A stretch of DNA of 64,000 nt from Streptomyces uncialis. GTDB lineage: Bacteria; Actinomycetota; Actinomycetes; Streptomycetales; Streptomycetaceae. A model generated the notes under the pieces. That model was given only the letters and a program-made list of their open reading frames with translations. It ran no database searches and was not told the origin of the DNA. The position numbers were made by a program, and so were the translations under genes. Positions within the stretch are counted from its first letter, which is position 1. Each line of letters opens with the position of its first letter. The DNA lies in NCBI RefSeq assembly GCF_036250755.1, contig NZ_CP109583.1, positions 5,867,501 through 5,931,500 on the forward strand, written 5' to 3'. Shown here piece by piece: positions 31,401 to 40,339 of this stretch.

Positions 31401-33384
31401 CACCGCCCGCGGCGCCTGGGAGTCCGTGAAGCGGCACTTCCGGGAGCTGGGCCACGACTCCCAGCGCCAGGACTTCACCGCCGTCGGCGTCGGTGACATG
31501 TCCGGCGACGTGTTCGGCAACGGCATGCTGCTGTCCGAGCACATCCGGCTCGTCGCCGCGTTCGACCACCGGCATATCTTCATCGACCCCAGCCCCGACT
31601 CGGCCGTGTCCTACGCCGAGCGGCGCCGGCTGTTCGAACTGCCGCGTTCCTCGTGGGCCGACTACGACAAGGCGCTGCTGTCGCCCGGCGGCGGGATCTT
31701 CCCCCGTACCGCCAAGGCCGTCCAGCTCAACAGCCATATCCGGGAGGCCCTCGGCATCGACCCGGCCATCGCCAAGATGACGCCCGCCGACCTGATGCGG
31801 GCCGTCCTCCAGGCCCCGGTCGACCTGCTGTGGAACGGCGGCATCGGGACGTACGTCAAGTCGTCCGCCGAGTCCAACGCGGACGTCGGTGACAAGGCCA
31901 ACGACGCCATCCGCGTGGACGGCGCCGAACTGCGGGCCAAGGTCGTCGGCGAGGGCGGCAACCTCGGGCTGACCCAGCTCGGCCGGATCGAGTTCGCCGA
32001 GAAGGGCGGCCGGGTCAACACCGACGCCATCGACAACAGCGCGGGCGTCGACACCTCCGACCACGAGGTGAACATCAAGATCCTGCTCAACGCGGTCGTC
32101 GCGGACGGCGACATGACCGTCAAGCAGCGCAACAAGCTGCTCGCGCAGATGACCGACGAGGTCGGCCGGCTGGTGCTGCGCAGCAACTACGCGCAGAACG
32201 TCGCCCTCTCCAACGCCGTCGCGCAGTCCTCGTCGCTGCTCCACGCGCACCAGCGGTTCATGCGCAAGCTCACCAAGGACGGCGACCTCGACCGGGCCCT
32301 GGAGTTCCTGCCGACCGACCGGCAGATCCGGGAGCGGCTCGGCGCGGGCCGCGGCCTCACCCAGCCGGAACTCGCCGTCCTGATGGCCTACACCAAGATC
32401 ACGGCCGCCGAGGAGCTGATCGGCACCGGGCTGCCCGACGAGCCGTATCTGCGCAAGCTGCTGCTGGCCTATTTCCCGGCGGCCCTGCGCGAGCGGTTCC
32501 CGGAGCAGATCGACACCCACGCGCTGCGCCGCGAGATCATCACCACGATCCTCGTCAACGACACGGTGAACACCGGCGGTTCGACGTTCCTGCACCGGCT
32601 GCGCGAGGAGTCCGGGGCGTCCCTGGAGGAGATCGTGCGGGCGCAGCTCGCCGCACGGGAGATCTTCGGTCTGAACGCGGTGTGGGACGCCGTCGAGGCG
32701 CTGGACACCGTCGTCGCGGCGGATGTCCTCACCCAGGTCAGGCTGCATTCGCGGCGGCTGGTGGAGCGCGGCACGCGCTGGCTCCTCAACAACCGGCACC
32801 AGCCGCTGGAACTGGCGGAGACCATCGGCTTCTTCAGCGACGGGGTCCGTCAGGTCTGGGCCGAGCTGCCGAAGCTGCTGCGCGGCGCGGACTCGGAGTG
32901 GTACCAGCGGATCTGCGACGAGCTGACCGGGGCGGGGGTGCCCGACGAGCTGGCCTCCCGGGTCGCCGGGTTCTCGTCGGCGTTCCCGGCGCTGGACATC
33001 GTCGCGATCGCGGACCGGGTGAAGAAGGATCCGATGGCGGTCGCCGAGGTGTACTACGACCTCGCGGACCGGCTGCGGATCACCCAGCTGATGGACCGGA
33101 TCATCGAGCTGCCGCGGGCGGACCGCTGGCAGTCGATGGCCCGCGCGTCCATCCGTGAGGACCTGTACGCGGCGCACGCGGCGCTGACGGCGGACGTCCT
33201 CGCGGTGGGTGACGGCGAGTCGTCGCCGGAGCAGCGGTTCAAGGCGTGGGAGGAGAAGAACGCGGCGATCCTCGGGCGGGCCCGGTCGACGCTGGAGGAG
33301 ATCCAGGTGTCGGAGGACTTCGACCTGGCGAATCTGTCGGTGGCGATGCGGACCATGCGGACGCTGCTGCGTACGCATACCTGA
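28435..33384 (+). CDS. NAD-specific glutamate dehydrogenase (large, about 180-kDa class)
   Basis: A 1,649-residue NAD-dependent glutamate dehydrogenase of the large class. It would oxidise glutamate to 2-oxoglutarate and ammonium. The N-terminal half contains ACT-like regulatory regions (from about residue 85: SSHSVVEVVTDDMPFLVDSV). The catalytic half has the substrate-binding segment GGLRWSDRREDFRTEILGL, the lysine loop VPVGAKGGFVAK, and the dinucleotide-region segment VVGEGGNLGLTQLGRIEFA near residue 1165. Length matches the S. clavuligerus-type enzyme. ATG 28435 has a weak purine-rich site. It is a stand-alone transcript ended by a strong terminator at 33434. Confidence 0.97.
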   Translation: MQTKLDEAKAELLARAARVAENSPVGGTLPTGTTGEGAPDRDTLLAFLQRYYLHTAAEDLADRDPVDVFGAAYSHHRLAETRPQGTANVRVHTPTVEENGWTSSHSVVEVVTDDMPFLVDSVTNELSRQNRGIHLVIHPQLVVRRDVTGKLLEILPGERASGGRKDLPHDTLVESWIHVEIDRETDRADLKQITADLLRVLSDAREAVEDWEKMRDAALRIADDLPSEPTADDLRDQEVEEARELLRWLAADHFTFLGYREYDLRDDDSLAAVPGTGLGILRSDPPLEGDDHHPVSPSFNRLPADARAKAREHRLLVLTKANSRSTVHRPSYLDYVGVKKFDADGNVVGERRFLGLFSSAAYTESVRRVPVVRRKVAEVLQCAGFSPNSHDGRDLLQILETYPRDELFQTPADELRAIVTSVLYLQERRRLRLYLRKDEYGRYYSALVYLPRDRYTTGVRLRIIDILKEELSGTSVDFTAWNTESILSRLHFVVRVAPGTELPLLSDADKDRIEARLVEAARSWADGFGEALNAECGEERAAELLRNYGHAFPEGYKADHSPRAAVADLGHLDALKHSPHDFSLSLYEPVGSAPEERRFKIYRTGEPVSLSAVLPVLSRLGVEVIDERPYELRCADRTTVWIYDFGLRLPKYVSGGNGDYLGEDGRERFQEAFSATWTGAAENDGFNELVLSAGLTWREATVLRAYAKYLRQAGSTFSQDYMEDTLRNNVHTTRLLVSLFEARMSPERQRAGTELTDGLLEELEGALDQVASLDEDRILRSFLTVIKATLRTNFFQHTDNGGYHAYVSMKFDPQAIPDLPAPRPAYEIWVYSPKVEGVHLRFGKVARGGLRWSDRREDFRTEILGLVKAQMVKNTVIVPVGAKGGFVAKQLPDPAEDRDAWLAEGVASYKTFISALLDITDNLVGGEVVPPQGVVRHDEDDTYLVVAADKGTATFSDIANKVAEDYRFWLGDAFASGGSAGYDHKGMGITARGAWESVKRHFRELGHDSQRQDFTAVGVGDMSGDVFGNGMLLSEHIRLVAAFDHRHIFIDPSPDSAVSYAERRRLFELPRSSWADYDKALLSPGGGIFPRTAKAVQLNSHIREALGIDPAIAKMTPADLMRAVLQAPVDLLWNGGIGTYVKSSAESNADVGDKANDAIRVDGAELRAKVVGEGGNLGLTQLGRIEFAEKGGRVNTDAIDNSAGVDTSDHEVNIKILLNAVVADGDMTVKQRNKLLAQMTDEVGRLVLRSNYAQNVALSNAVAQSSSLLHAHQRFMRKLTKDGDLDRALEFLPTDRQIRERLGAGRGLTQPELAVLMAYTKITAAEELIGTGLPDEPYLRKLLLAYFPAALRERFPEQIDTHALRREIITTILVNDTVNTGGSTFLHRLREESGASLEEIVRAQLAAREIFGLNAVWDAVEALDTVVAADVLTQVRLHSRRLVERGTRWLLNNRHQPLELAETIGFFSDGVRQVWAELPKLLRGADSEWYQRICDELTGAGVPDELASRVAGFSSAFPALDIVAIADRVKKDPMAVAEVYYDLADRLRITQLMDRIIELPRADRWQSMARASIREDLYAAHAALTADVLAVGDGESSPEQRFKAWEEKNAAILGRARSTLEEIQVSEDFDLANLSVAMRTMRTLLRTHT

Positions 33385-33433
33385 GCGGTGGTACGTGGGC
33401 GGGCCGTTTCGGTCCGCCCACGAAGTGCGCAGG

Positions 33434-33475
33434 GGCGCCCCGTACCTGGTGAGGTACGGGGCGCCTCCCTTTTTT
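33434..33475 (+). terminator. Intrinsic terminator of glutamate dehydrogenase
   Basis: GGCGCCCCGTACCT, loop GGTG, AGGTACGGGGCGCC: a perfect 14-bp stem followed by TCCCTTTTTT. It is the clearest intrinsic terminator in the window, 50 bases past the dehydrogenase stop. Confidence 0.95.
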
Positions 33476-33835
33476 GCCGGTTCCGCGGGGCGCCTTCGCT
33501 TGGGCTTTCGAGGTTTGTCCGGGTGGGCGTGCTTGTTCCCTGTGCCGTCGCTCGGTGGGTGCGCGGTTCCTCGCGCCCCTGGGTTCGTGCACCTGGGCGT
33601 GCTTGTTCCTGTGCGGGCCGTTCGTGGGTGCGCGGTTCCTCGCGCCCCTGGGTACTCGGTGCTGGGCGCACTTGTTCCTGTGCTGTCGCTCGGTGGTTTC
33701 GCGCAGTTCCCCGCGCCCCTGGGTGGGTGCCTCTTGCGGTCGCTCTTCGGGTGCGGGGCGGTTCTCGTTTTCGCGCGGTTCCCCGCGCCCCTTTGGGGGG
33801 CCTCCTGCTGTGGGTGTTCGGGTGCGGGGGTCCAC
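33476..33835 (+). repeat. Dispersed modular repeat, forward orientation only
   Basis: About 360 bp made of repeated modules. The recurring core is GCGC(A/G)GTTCC(C/T)CGCGCCCC, seen four or five times, alternating with CTTGTTCC(C)TGTGCCGTCGCTCGG-type and TCTTCGGGTGCGGGGC-type spacers. The core can fold as GCGCGG-TTCC-CCGCGC. The same modules recur at 40.2-41.9, 48.9 and 57.6-58.5 kb. It fills the gap between the dehydrogenase terminator and the GtrA gene. Reading frames through it are accidental. Confidence 0.85.
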
Positions 33836-33919
33836 CGACAGGGTGTATCGGGTAATACGGGCAATAGGTGACATTCCGTCTATGGTGGACCCGATTGTCA
33901 CACCGAGGGGTGCCGCTTC

Positions 33920-34582
33920 GTGACCGTGAATGTCTCCGCCCGCCCACAGCGACCACCGTCCGCGCCCGCGTTCCCGCCCGCCCCGGCCCGGCTGCGCGGG
34001 CTGGCGCTGGAGATCGTGAAGTTCGGGATCGTCGGCGGCACCGGCGTCGCGGTCAACTTCGCCGTCTTCAACGTGCTGCTGCACGCGCTGGGCACCGGCC
34101 CCATGACCGCGACGGTCCTCGCCAGCTCGCTCGCCATGGCGGGCAACTACCTCGGCTTCCGCTTCTACGCCTACCGCGACCGGGCCTCGCGCACCCAGCG
34201 CCAGATCATGCTGTTCTTCGTCTTCAGCGGACTCGGTGTCCTCATGGAGAGCGTGCTGTTCTACGCCGCGTACCACGGCGCGGGACTGACCGGCCCGCTG
34301 GCGTCGAACCTCGCGAAGGCCCTGTCCATCGGCCTCGCCTCCGCGTTCCGGTTCCTGGTCTACCGGACCTGGGTCTTCCAGCCGGACGGCGGCGCCCCCG
34401 CCGGGAACCGGGAAAGCGGTCACTCCTGCGGACACGGGCAGGAGAGCGGCCAGCCCCGTGGCCGCCGTGGCCCCCACCGCAACCGCAGGAAGAGCGGCCA
34501 CCGCGCCGGCCACCCCTGCGGACACGACACCCTGCCCGACGCCCGGCGGGCGCCGGACCGCGCGGCCCGCGCGCGGCGATGA
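33920..34582 (+). CDS. GtrA family membrane protein
   Basis: A 220-residue protein with four hydrophobic segments (for example KFGIVGGTGVAVNFAVFNVLL and QIMLFFVFSGLGVLMESVLFY) and the GtrA-like ending FRFLVYRTWVF. GtrA proteins are thought to flip or present polyprenyl-phosphate-linked sugars for surface glycosylation. A basic, Gly/His/Arg-rich tail of about 65 residues follows the membrane domain, which is long for the family. GTG 33920 is preferred. Its last four bases overlap the next gene, marking the start of a plus-strand surface-polymer operon. Confidence 0.88.
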   Translation: MTVNVSARPQRPPSAPAFPPAPARLRGLALEIVKFGIVGGTGVAVNFAVFNVLLHALGTGPMTATVLASSLAMAGNYLGFRFYAYRDRASRTQRQIMLFFVFSGLGVLMESVLFYAAYHGAGLTGPLASNLAKALSIGLASAFRFLVYRTWVFQPDGGAPAGNRESGHSCGHGQESGQPRGRRGPHRNRRKSGHRAGHPCGHDTLPDARRAPDRAARARR

Positions 34583-36135
34583 CCCTCGACCGGGCGCGGC
34601 CGACGGCACCCTCGGCGCCCCGTCCCCCCGCCCGCTCCCGGGCCCTGGCCGCGGCCCGCTCGACGGCCCCGTACGCCGTGTGGGGCGCCGCCCTGCTCCT
34701 GGTCGTCCTGCTGGCGCTGGTGATCGTCCCGCTGCCGTGGATCGGTGACCTCGGGATGCACGCCGCGACCGTCGAACGGCTGCGCCACGACCTCGCCCAC
34801 CCGGGCAACCCGCTGGTCGCCGAGGACACCCCCAGCCCCTACTACTCGCCGTGGACCGTGCTGCTCGGGCTGTTCGCGGTGCTCGGCGGGGTGCCCACGT
34901 TCGGGGTGCTGCGCACCGGCGCGGTGATCGCGCTCGCGGTGCTGCTCGGCGGGGTGTGGCGGTTCGTACGGACGTTCACCCCGCGGACCGCCGCCGTCCC
35001 CGTGACCCTGCTGTGCCTGACGCTGCTGTGGGGGACCCAGGTCTTCGCGTGGAGCGGGTTCACGGGCCTCGGCTCACTGGCGCTGACCGTCTCGTACCCC
35101 AGCACCCTCGCGCTGGGACTCGCGTTCCATCTGTGGGCGTGGCTGCGCCGGGCACTGGCCGCCGGGGCGTCCTGGGCGGTGTTCCTGGGGCTGGGACTGC
35201 TGTGGGGGACGGCACTGCTGGTGCATCAGTTCACCGGGGTGGTCGCCGCGCTGGGCGCCGTGGCCCTGGTGCTCGGGGCGCGGCCGTGGCCCGCCCGGGT
35301 GGTGTGGGCGCGGCTCGCCGCCGGGGCGCTCCTCGGGCTGCTGCTGGTCGGGGTGTGGCCGTACTACGACTTCTTCGCGCTGCTCGGGGCCGGCGGGCTC
35401 GACGCGATCCACCGGGCGCTGTACCAGGACACCGTGGTCCGGTTCGGGCTGGCCGCCGTCGGGGTGGTGGCCCTCGGGGCGCGCTGGACCCGGGACCGGC
35501 GTGATCCGCTGGTCCTCTTCTTCGGGCTGGGCCTGCTCGCCGTCGTCCTCGGGCAGCTCACCGGGCATCACGCGTGGGGCCGGGCACTGCCCGCCGCCCT
35601 GGTGCCCGCGCAGCTCGCGGCGGGCATCGAGGTCTTCGACCGGGGGCGCCCCCGCTGGCGGGCGCTGTACGGGGGAGCGCTCGGCGCCGCGCTGCTCGCC
35701 GGGGCGTGGGCGCAGATCGGCACGGTCGGGTACGTGGTCCCGCCGCGCGAGCTGCCCGGCCCGGTCGCGGCGAAGGCGCGGGAGCCGTGGGAGGGGTACC
35801 GCTGGATCGTCCCGTGGACCCGGTACGGGGACGTGGTGATGGCGAAGGTGCTCCCCGCGCGGCAGATCCCCGCGCACGGCCCGTACACCGTGGCGCCCGG
35901 CTACCCGGACGTGCTGCTGCCCGACGCGCGGCAGCGCACCGCCGCCATGGACCGCTACTACGCGCGCGGCACCGCCCCCGCCGAACGCGCGCGCATCCTG
36001 CGGACCTACCAGGTCCGCTGGGTCCTGGACGGTCCGCGTACGCCGGGGGACGGACTGCGGGAGACCGCGCGGGGCCCCGGCGGGCACCGGCTGTACGGGG
36101 TGCCGGTGCCCGGGGCGGCGGGGGGAGGCGGCTGA
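34579..36135 (+). CDS. Polytopic membrane protein, GT-C-like (paralogue of 49377-50939)
   Basis: A 518-residue protein with a first membrane helix near residue 35, then the extracytoplasmic motif GDLGMHAATVERL. About ten more hydrophobic segments follow, and a soluble C-terminal tail ends with a strand-like VRWVLDGPRTPGDG. An acidic residue after the first helix, a large first loop (SPYYSPW) and many helices are typical of GT-C glycosyltransferases that use lipid-phosphate sugars. It shares motifs along its whole length with the protein at 49377-50939. The start overlaps GtrA by four bases. Donor and acceptor are unknown. Confidence 0.8.
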   Translation: MTLDRARPTAPSAPRPPARSRALAAARSTAPYAVWGAALLLVVLLALVIVPLPWIGDLGMHAATVERLRHDLAHPGNPLVAEDTPSPYYSPWTVLLGLFAVLGGVPTFGVLRTGAVIALAVLLGGVWRFVRTFTPRTAAVPVTLLCLTLLWGTQVFAWSGFTGLGSLALTVSYPSTLALGLAFHLWAWLRRALAAGASWAVFLGLGLLWGTALLVHQFTGVVAALGAVALVLGARPWPARVVWARLAAGALLGLLLVGVWPYYDFFALLGAGGLDAIHRALYQDTVVRFGLAAVGVVALGARWTRDRRDPLVLFFGLGLLAVVLGQLTGHHAWGRALPAALVPAQLAAGIEVFDRGRPRWRALYGGALGAALLAGAWAQIGTVGYVVPPRELPGPVAAKAREPWEGYRWIVPWTRYGDVVMAKVLPARQIPAHGPYTVAPGYPDVLLPDARQRTAAMDRYYARGTAPAERARILRTYQVRWVLDGPRTPGDGLRETARGPGGHRLYGVPVPGAAGGGG

Positions 36136-36242
36136 CCGGGACGGGCCGCCCCGGCGGACACTCGTCCGACGGCGGGGCGGTGGCTTCATGAGACGGTGGG
36201 AAATGCCCGGACATGTCCGGGCCGAGGCAGGGAGGAGCGGTC

Positions 36243-38462
36243 GTGCGGCCCCGCTTGAGTGTTGTGGTGTACGGCAGGAACGTGCAGGGCAGGCTGGCGG
36301 ACTGTCTGGAGGGGATCGTCACCGCCCCCGGCGCCGACACGGAGGTGATCGTCGCGACGACCGGACCCGCCGCCCACCGGCTGGCCGAGGGCTACGCGCT
36401 GCGGGACCCCCGTATCGTCCCGCTGCCGCTGCCCGAGGGGACCCCCGACGTCCGCGCGCGGGCCCTCGCCGCCGACCGGGCCCGCGGCCCCTGGCTGCAC
36501 TTCGTCCCCGCGAAGGACCGCCTCCCCGCGGACGCCCCGCGCGTCCTCGCCGGCCTCACCGCCGACCAGCCGCCCGAGGTCGACGTCATCGCCCTGGACC
36601 ACGTCACCTCGACCTGGTACTCCCAGGCCCGCCCGTCCCCCGACGGCACCCTCCTCGCCCGCGCCGGCCGGGCACCGCTGGCCCTCGCCGACTTCCCCGA
36701 CCTGCTGCGTGTCACCCCGCTGCTCGGCGCCCGGCTCGTGCGCACCGCCTTCTGGCGCGCCCACCCCGACCTGGGCGAACACCCCGATGACCTCGTCGTG
36801 TCCTATACGGCCCTGCTGCGCGCCGGACGGGTGGCCGCCCTCGACCAGGTCGCCCTCGACGAACGTCGGCTGCGCCCCGCGAGCCTGCCGCCCCCCACCC
36901 CCGAGGACCGCTACGCGGCCGTCGGACGGTACGAGGCCGTGCAGGAACTCATGGCGGAACTCGGCACCCCCGCCCCGCTGCGGGCGGCGCTGTACGACGT
37001 GATGGTCCATGAGTGGCTGCGGATCATCGCGCGCGGCGACCTGCCCCGACCGGTCGCCCGGGAGTTCTTCCACCGCGCCGCCCGCGCCGCGAACCGCTGG
37101 CGCCCCGCCGGACACCCCCGGCCCGACGGCCTCGACGGGATCAGGTACCGGCTCCTCGAACAGGACGCGTACCCCCGCTACCGGGCCGTGCAGAGCGTCA
37201 ACCACAAGCGCCGCGAGGTCCAGCGGGAGCTGCGGCGCCGGGGCCGCCGGGCCGCCGCGAAGCTGCGCGACCACCACTACCGGCGCGCCCTGGAACAGCC
37301 CGTGGACCCGCACCTCGCGGTGTTCTCCGCCTACTGGGACCGGGGCGTCACCTGCAACCCGGCCGCGATCGCCCGCACCCTCGGCGACCTCGCCCCGCAC
37401 ATCCACCGGGTGTGGGTCGTCGCCAGGGACAAGGTGCCCCTGCTGCCGCCCGGCACCGACCATGTCGTCCCCGGCACCCGCCGCTACTGGGAGGTCATGG
37501 CCCGCGCCCGGTACCTCGTCAACAACGTCAACTTCCCCGGCGCCGTCGTCAAACGCCCGGACGCGATCCACCTCCAGACCCATCACGGCACCCCGCTCAA
37601 ACGCATGGGACTGGACCAGCTCGACCACCCCGCCGCCGCCAAGGGCCTCAACTTCCGCGCCCTGCTCGCCCGCGTCGACAAATGGGACTACAGCGTCTCC
37701 GCGAACGCCCACTCCACCGAGACCTGGGAACGCGCCTACCCCGCCCGCTATGTCTCCCTCGACCACGGCTACCCCCGCAACGACGTCCTGCACCGCGCGA
37801 CACCCGCCCGCATCCGCGCGATCCGCGAACGCCTCGGCATCGCCCGCGGCCGCACCGCGTTCCTCTACGCGCCCACCCACCGGGACTACGAGGCGCGCTG
37901 GACACCCCGGCTCGACCTCGCCGAACTCGCCGGACAGCTCAGCGACGACACCGTGATCCTGGTCCGCGGCCACTACTTCTACGGGGTCGCCCCGCCCGCG
38001 CTCGCCGCGCTGCGCCGCAGCGGCCGGGTCGTCGACGTGTCCTCGTACGACCCCGTCGAGGACCTGCTGCTCGCCGCCGACGGACTGATCACCGACTACT
38101 CGTCCATCATGTTCGACTACGCGGGCCTCGACCGGCCCATCGTGATCTACGCCGACGACTGGGAGACGTACGCGACCACCCGCGGCGTCTACTTCGACCT
38201 GACGGCCCAGCCGCCCGGGCGGCTCGCCCGCACCCAGGACGAGCTCACCGACATCATCCGCTCGGGCGCCTGGCGGGACGCCGAGGCCGCCCGCACCCGC
38301 GCCGCGTTCCGCCTGCGGTTCTGCGGATACGATGACGGCCACGCCGCAGAACGCGTCGTACGCCGGGTCTTCCTCGGGGAGACCGGGGACACCCTGCCGA
38401 CGGTGGTCCCCGTCGGCGAAAGGCCCCCGGTCCCGACCCCGCAGGAGGCGGACGACACATGA
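36243..38462 (+). CDS. GT2-like / CDP-glycerol glycerophosphotransferase fusion (TagF-like)
   Basis: A 739-residue fusion. The N-terminus resembles a GT2 glycosyltransferase (PRLSVVVYGRNVQGRLADCL), but the DXD catalytic strand is replaced by HFVPAKD (about residues 86-92), so this domain looks inactive. The C-terminal half (about 355-715) is a CDP-glycerol glycerophosphotransferase domain with LQTHHGTPLKRMGLDQ, FLYAPTHRDY and LITDYSSIMFDY. Such enzymes polymerise polyol-phosphate or glycosyl-phosphate wall polymers. GTG 36243 is used because GGAGGAG ends five bases before it; an ATG at 36213 is the alternative. It overlaps the next gene by ATGA. Confidence 0.9.
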   Translation: MRPRLSVVVYGRNVQGRLADCLEGIVTAPGADTEVIVATTGPAAHRLAEGYALRDPRIVPLPLPEGTPDVRARALAADRARGPWLHFVPAKDRLPADAPRVLAGLTADQPPEVDVIALDHVTSTWYSQARPSPDGTLLARAGRAPLALADFPDLLRVTPLLGARLVRTAFWRAHPDLGEHPDDLVVSYTALLRAGRVAALDQVALDERRLRPASLPPPTPEDRYAAVGRYEAVQELMAELGTPAPLRAALYDVMVHEWLRIIARGDLPRPVAREFFHRAARAANRWRPAGHPRPDGLDGIRYRLLEQDAYPRYRAVQSVNHKRREVQRELRRRGRRAAAKLRDHHYRRALEQPVDPHLAVFSAYWDRGVTCNPAAIARTLGDLAPHIHRVWVVARDKVPLLPPGTDHVVPGTRRYWEVMARARYLVNNVNFPGAVVKRPDAIHLQTHHGTPLKRMGLDQLDHPAAAKGLNFRALLARVDKWDYSVSANAHSTETWERAYPARYVSLDHGYPRNDVLHRATPARIRAIRERLGIARGRTAFLYAPTHRDYEARWTPRLDLAELAGQLSDDTVILVRGHYFYGVAPPALAALRRSGRVVDVSSYDPVEDLLLAADGLITDYSSIMFDYAGLDRPIVIYADDWETYATTRGVYFDLTAQPPGRLARTQDELTDIIRSGAWRDAEAARTRAAFRLRFCGYDDGHAAERVVRRVFLGETGDTLPTVVPVGERPPVPTPQEADDT

Positions 38463-40192
38463 CATCCCCCGAGGCGGCCGTCCCGCCGCGCGTCGACCGC
38501 CCCGACCGCTCCTCGCTGGTCGTCCGGTCCGCCCAGGCGGTCGGCGAACCCGATGTGACCGTCACGGTCATCGTCCACAACGACGCCGAACGGCTGCCGC
38601 GCGCCGTCGAGTCGCTGCGCGCGCAGACGCACCGCGCCATCGAGATCATCATCAGCGACGACCACTCCACCGACGACACCCCGCGCGTGGCCCGCGCCCT
38701 CGCCGACCTCGACGACCGCATCACCGTCCTGCGGCTGCCCGAGAACAGCGGCGGATGCAGCGTCCCCCGCAACCGCGCCCTGGACATCGCCCGCGCGCCG
38801 TACGTGATGTTCCTCGACAGCGACGACGAACTGCCGCCCCGCGCGGTCGAGTCGCTGCTCGCCGCGCACCGGGAGCAGCGCGTCGACTTCGTGATGGGCG
38901 CCGTCGAACGCGTCCGCGTCGACACCGGCCGCACCTCGACCTGGATGCCGCACCTGGTGGCCGAGCGGCGGACCGTACGCGGAATCGGGTCGGAACCCGG
39001 GCTGCTGTTCGAACACCTGGCGACCAGCAAGATGTACCGCACGGAATTCCTGGACCGGCACCGGCTGCGCTTCCCCGAGGGCATCCACTACGAGGACCAG
39101 CTGTTCTCCGCCCAGGCGTACTGCCTCGCCGAGGCGTTCACCGTCGTCCCGGACCGTGTCTACCGCTGGTACATCGCGCCGCTCGCCGCCGCCGGGGCCG
39201 CTTCGATCTCCAACCAGCGCCACAAACTCGGCAACGTCCGCGACCGCGTCCACGTCCAGCGCCTCATCGACGAGTTCCTCGTGGAGACCGGACACACGGA
39301 CCTGCGCCCCGACAAGGACCACAAGTTCCTCAAGCACGACTTCCGGATGTACGCGGGTGACCTCCCCCACCGCGACGACGCGTGGCTCGCCGGGTTCGCC
39401 GAGCTGGTGAACCCGTACCTCGCGACGCTCGCCCCCGCCGCGTACGCCCGGCTGACGCGCCCCGAGCGGGTGGTGCTCCAACTGGTACGGGACGGGCGGC
39501 TCGACGAGGCACGGATCGCCGCGCGCGGCCTCGCGCAGGAGGTCGCGCCCCGGACCGTCAGCGCGGGCACCGACGGACGGCTGTACTGGGGCGACCGGGT
39601 GCCGGCCACCTCGGCCGGACGCCGGGAACTGGACCTCGCGGACGAGCGGGTGGACAGCGGACCGTTCTCCGGCAAGCTGTTCCGGCACGAGATCCTGTCC
39701 GTCGCCCAGGGCCCCGGCGCCGTCGTCGACCTCGTGGTGCGCAGCTACGACCCCGGGCTGCGGCTGGCGGTCGGCCCGCAGTCCGCGCTGCTGGCCATCG
39801 CGCCGGGCCGGCGGCGGCTCGAAGTCCCCTTCCGCCTCGACCCGGTGCGGCCCGGGGTGTTCGAGGGGCAGGTGCGGCTGGACCTCGCGCAGGCCCCGGT
39901 CCCGGTGCGCGGGTTCGTGGGCGCACGGCATCCCGTCGTCGTCCTCACCCAGGACGGCCTGCGGAACACGGGGCCGCTGCTGGCGCCCCTCGGGTTCCCC
40001 GCGATGAGTACCCGGGTCGGTTACCACGGGGGGCTCGCGCCGCACGACATCACGGTGGAGCCGGAGCCGCAGGGTGCGGGGCGGCTCCAGATCCGGTGGG
40101 CCCCCAAGGGGCTGCCCGCGCGCGTCTTCCAGGTGGCCCGAGCGGGGGCCCTGCGGGCCGGGCTTCGAGGTGGGGGCCGCCCCCGTCGCTGA
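38459..40192 (+). CDS. Family 2 glycosyltransferase with C-terminal extension
   Basis: A 577-residue enzyme. The N-terminal GT-A domain (about residues 33-260) has VTVIVHNDAERLPRAVESL, ISDDHSTDDTP and the metal-binding FLDSDDELPP (DSDD at 120-123), so it looks active. The C-terminal half (about 330-577) has beta-rich sequence similar in style to that of the GT2 at 43098-44960 and no recognised domain. It overlaps the TagF-like gene by four bases and may supply the GT2 activity that the neighbour's degenerate domain lacks. The gene ends a few bases before the large repeat complex. Confidence 0.88.
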   Translation: MTSPEAAVPPRVDRPDRSSLVVRSAQAVGEPDVTVTVIVHNDAERLPRAVESLRAQTHRAIEIIISDDHSTDDTPRVARALADLDDRITVLRLPENSGGCSVPRNRALDIARAPYVMFLDSDDELPPRAVESLLAAHREQRVDFVMGAVERVRVDTGRTSTWMPHLVAERRTVRGIGSEPGLLFEHLATSKMYRTEFLDRHRLRFPEGIHYEDQLFSAQAYCLAEAFTVVPDRVYRWYIAPLAAAGAASISNQRHKLGNVRDRVHVQRLIDEFLVETGHTDLRPDKDHKFLKHDFRMYAGDLPHRDDAWLAGFAELVNPYLATLAPAAYARLTRPERVVLQLVRDGRLDEARIAARGLAQEVAPRTVSAGTDGRLYWGDRVPATSAGRRELDLADERVDSGPFSGKLFRHEILSVAQGPGAVVDLVVRSYDPGLRLAVGPQSALLAIAPGRRRLEVPFRLDPVRPGVFEGQVRLDLAQAPVPVRGFVGARHPVVVLTQDGLRNTGPLLAPLGFPAMSTRVGYHGGLAPHDITVEPEPQGAGRLQIRWAPKGLPARVFQVARAGALRAGLRGGGRPRR

Positions 40193-40339
40193 GCTGGACG
40201 GCTCGCCTTTGGCTTGCGCTTCCGAGGTCTGTCCGGCTGGACGTATTTGTTCCCTGTGCCGTCGCTCGTCGGGTGCGCGGTTCCCCGCGGGTCGCCTTCG
40301 CTTGCGCTTCCCAGGTCTGTCCGGGTGGGCGTACTTGTT

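Noticed and set aside
28396..33864. Long minus-strand frames (743 and 1,065 residues) opposite glutamate dehydrogenase
   Set aside because: The plus-strand product is an unmistakable complete enzyme. The opposite frames have no domains and unnatural composition.
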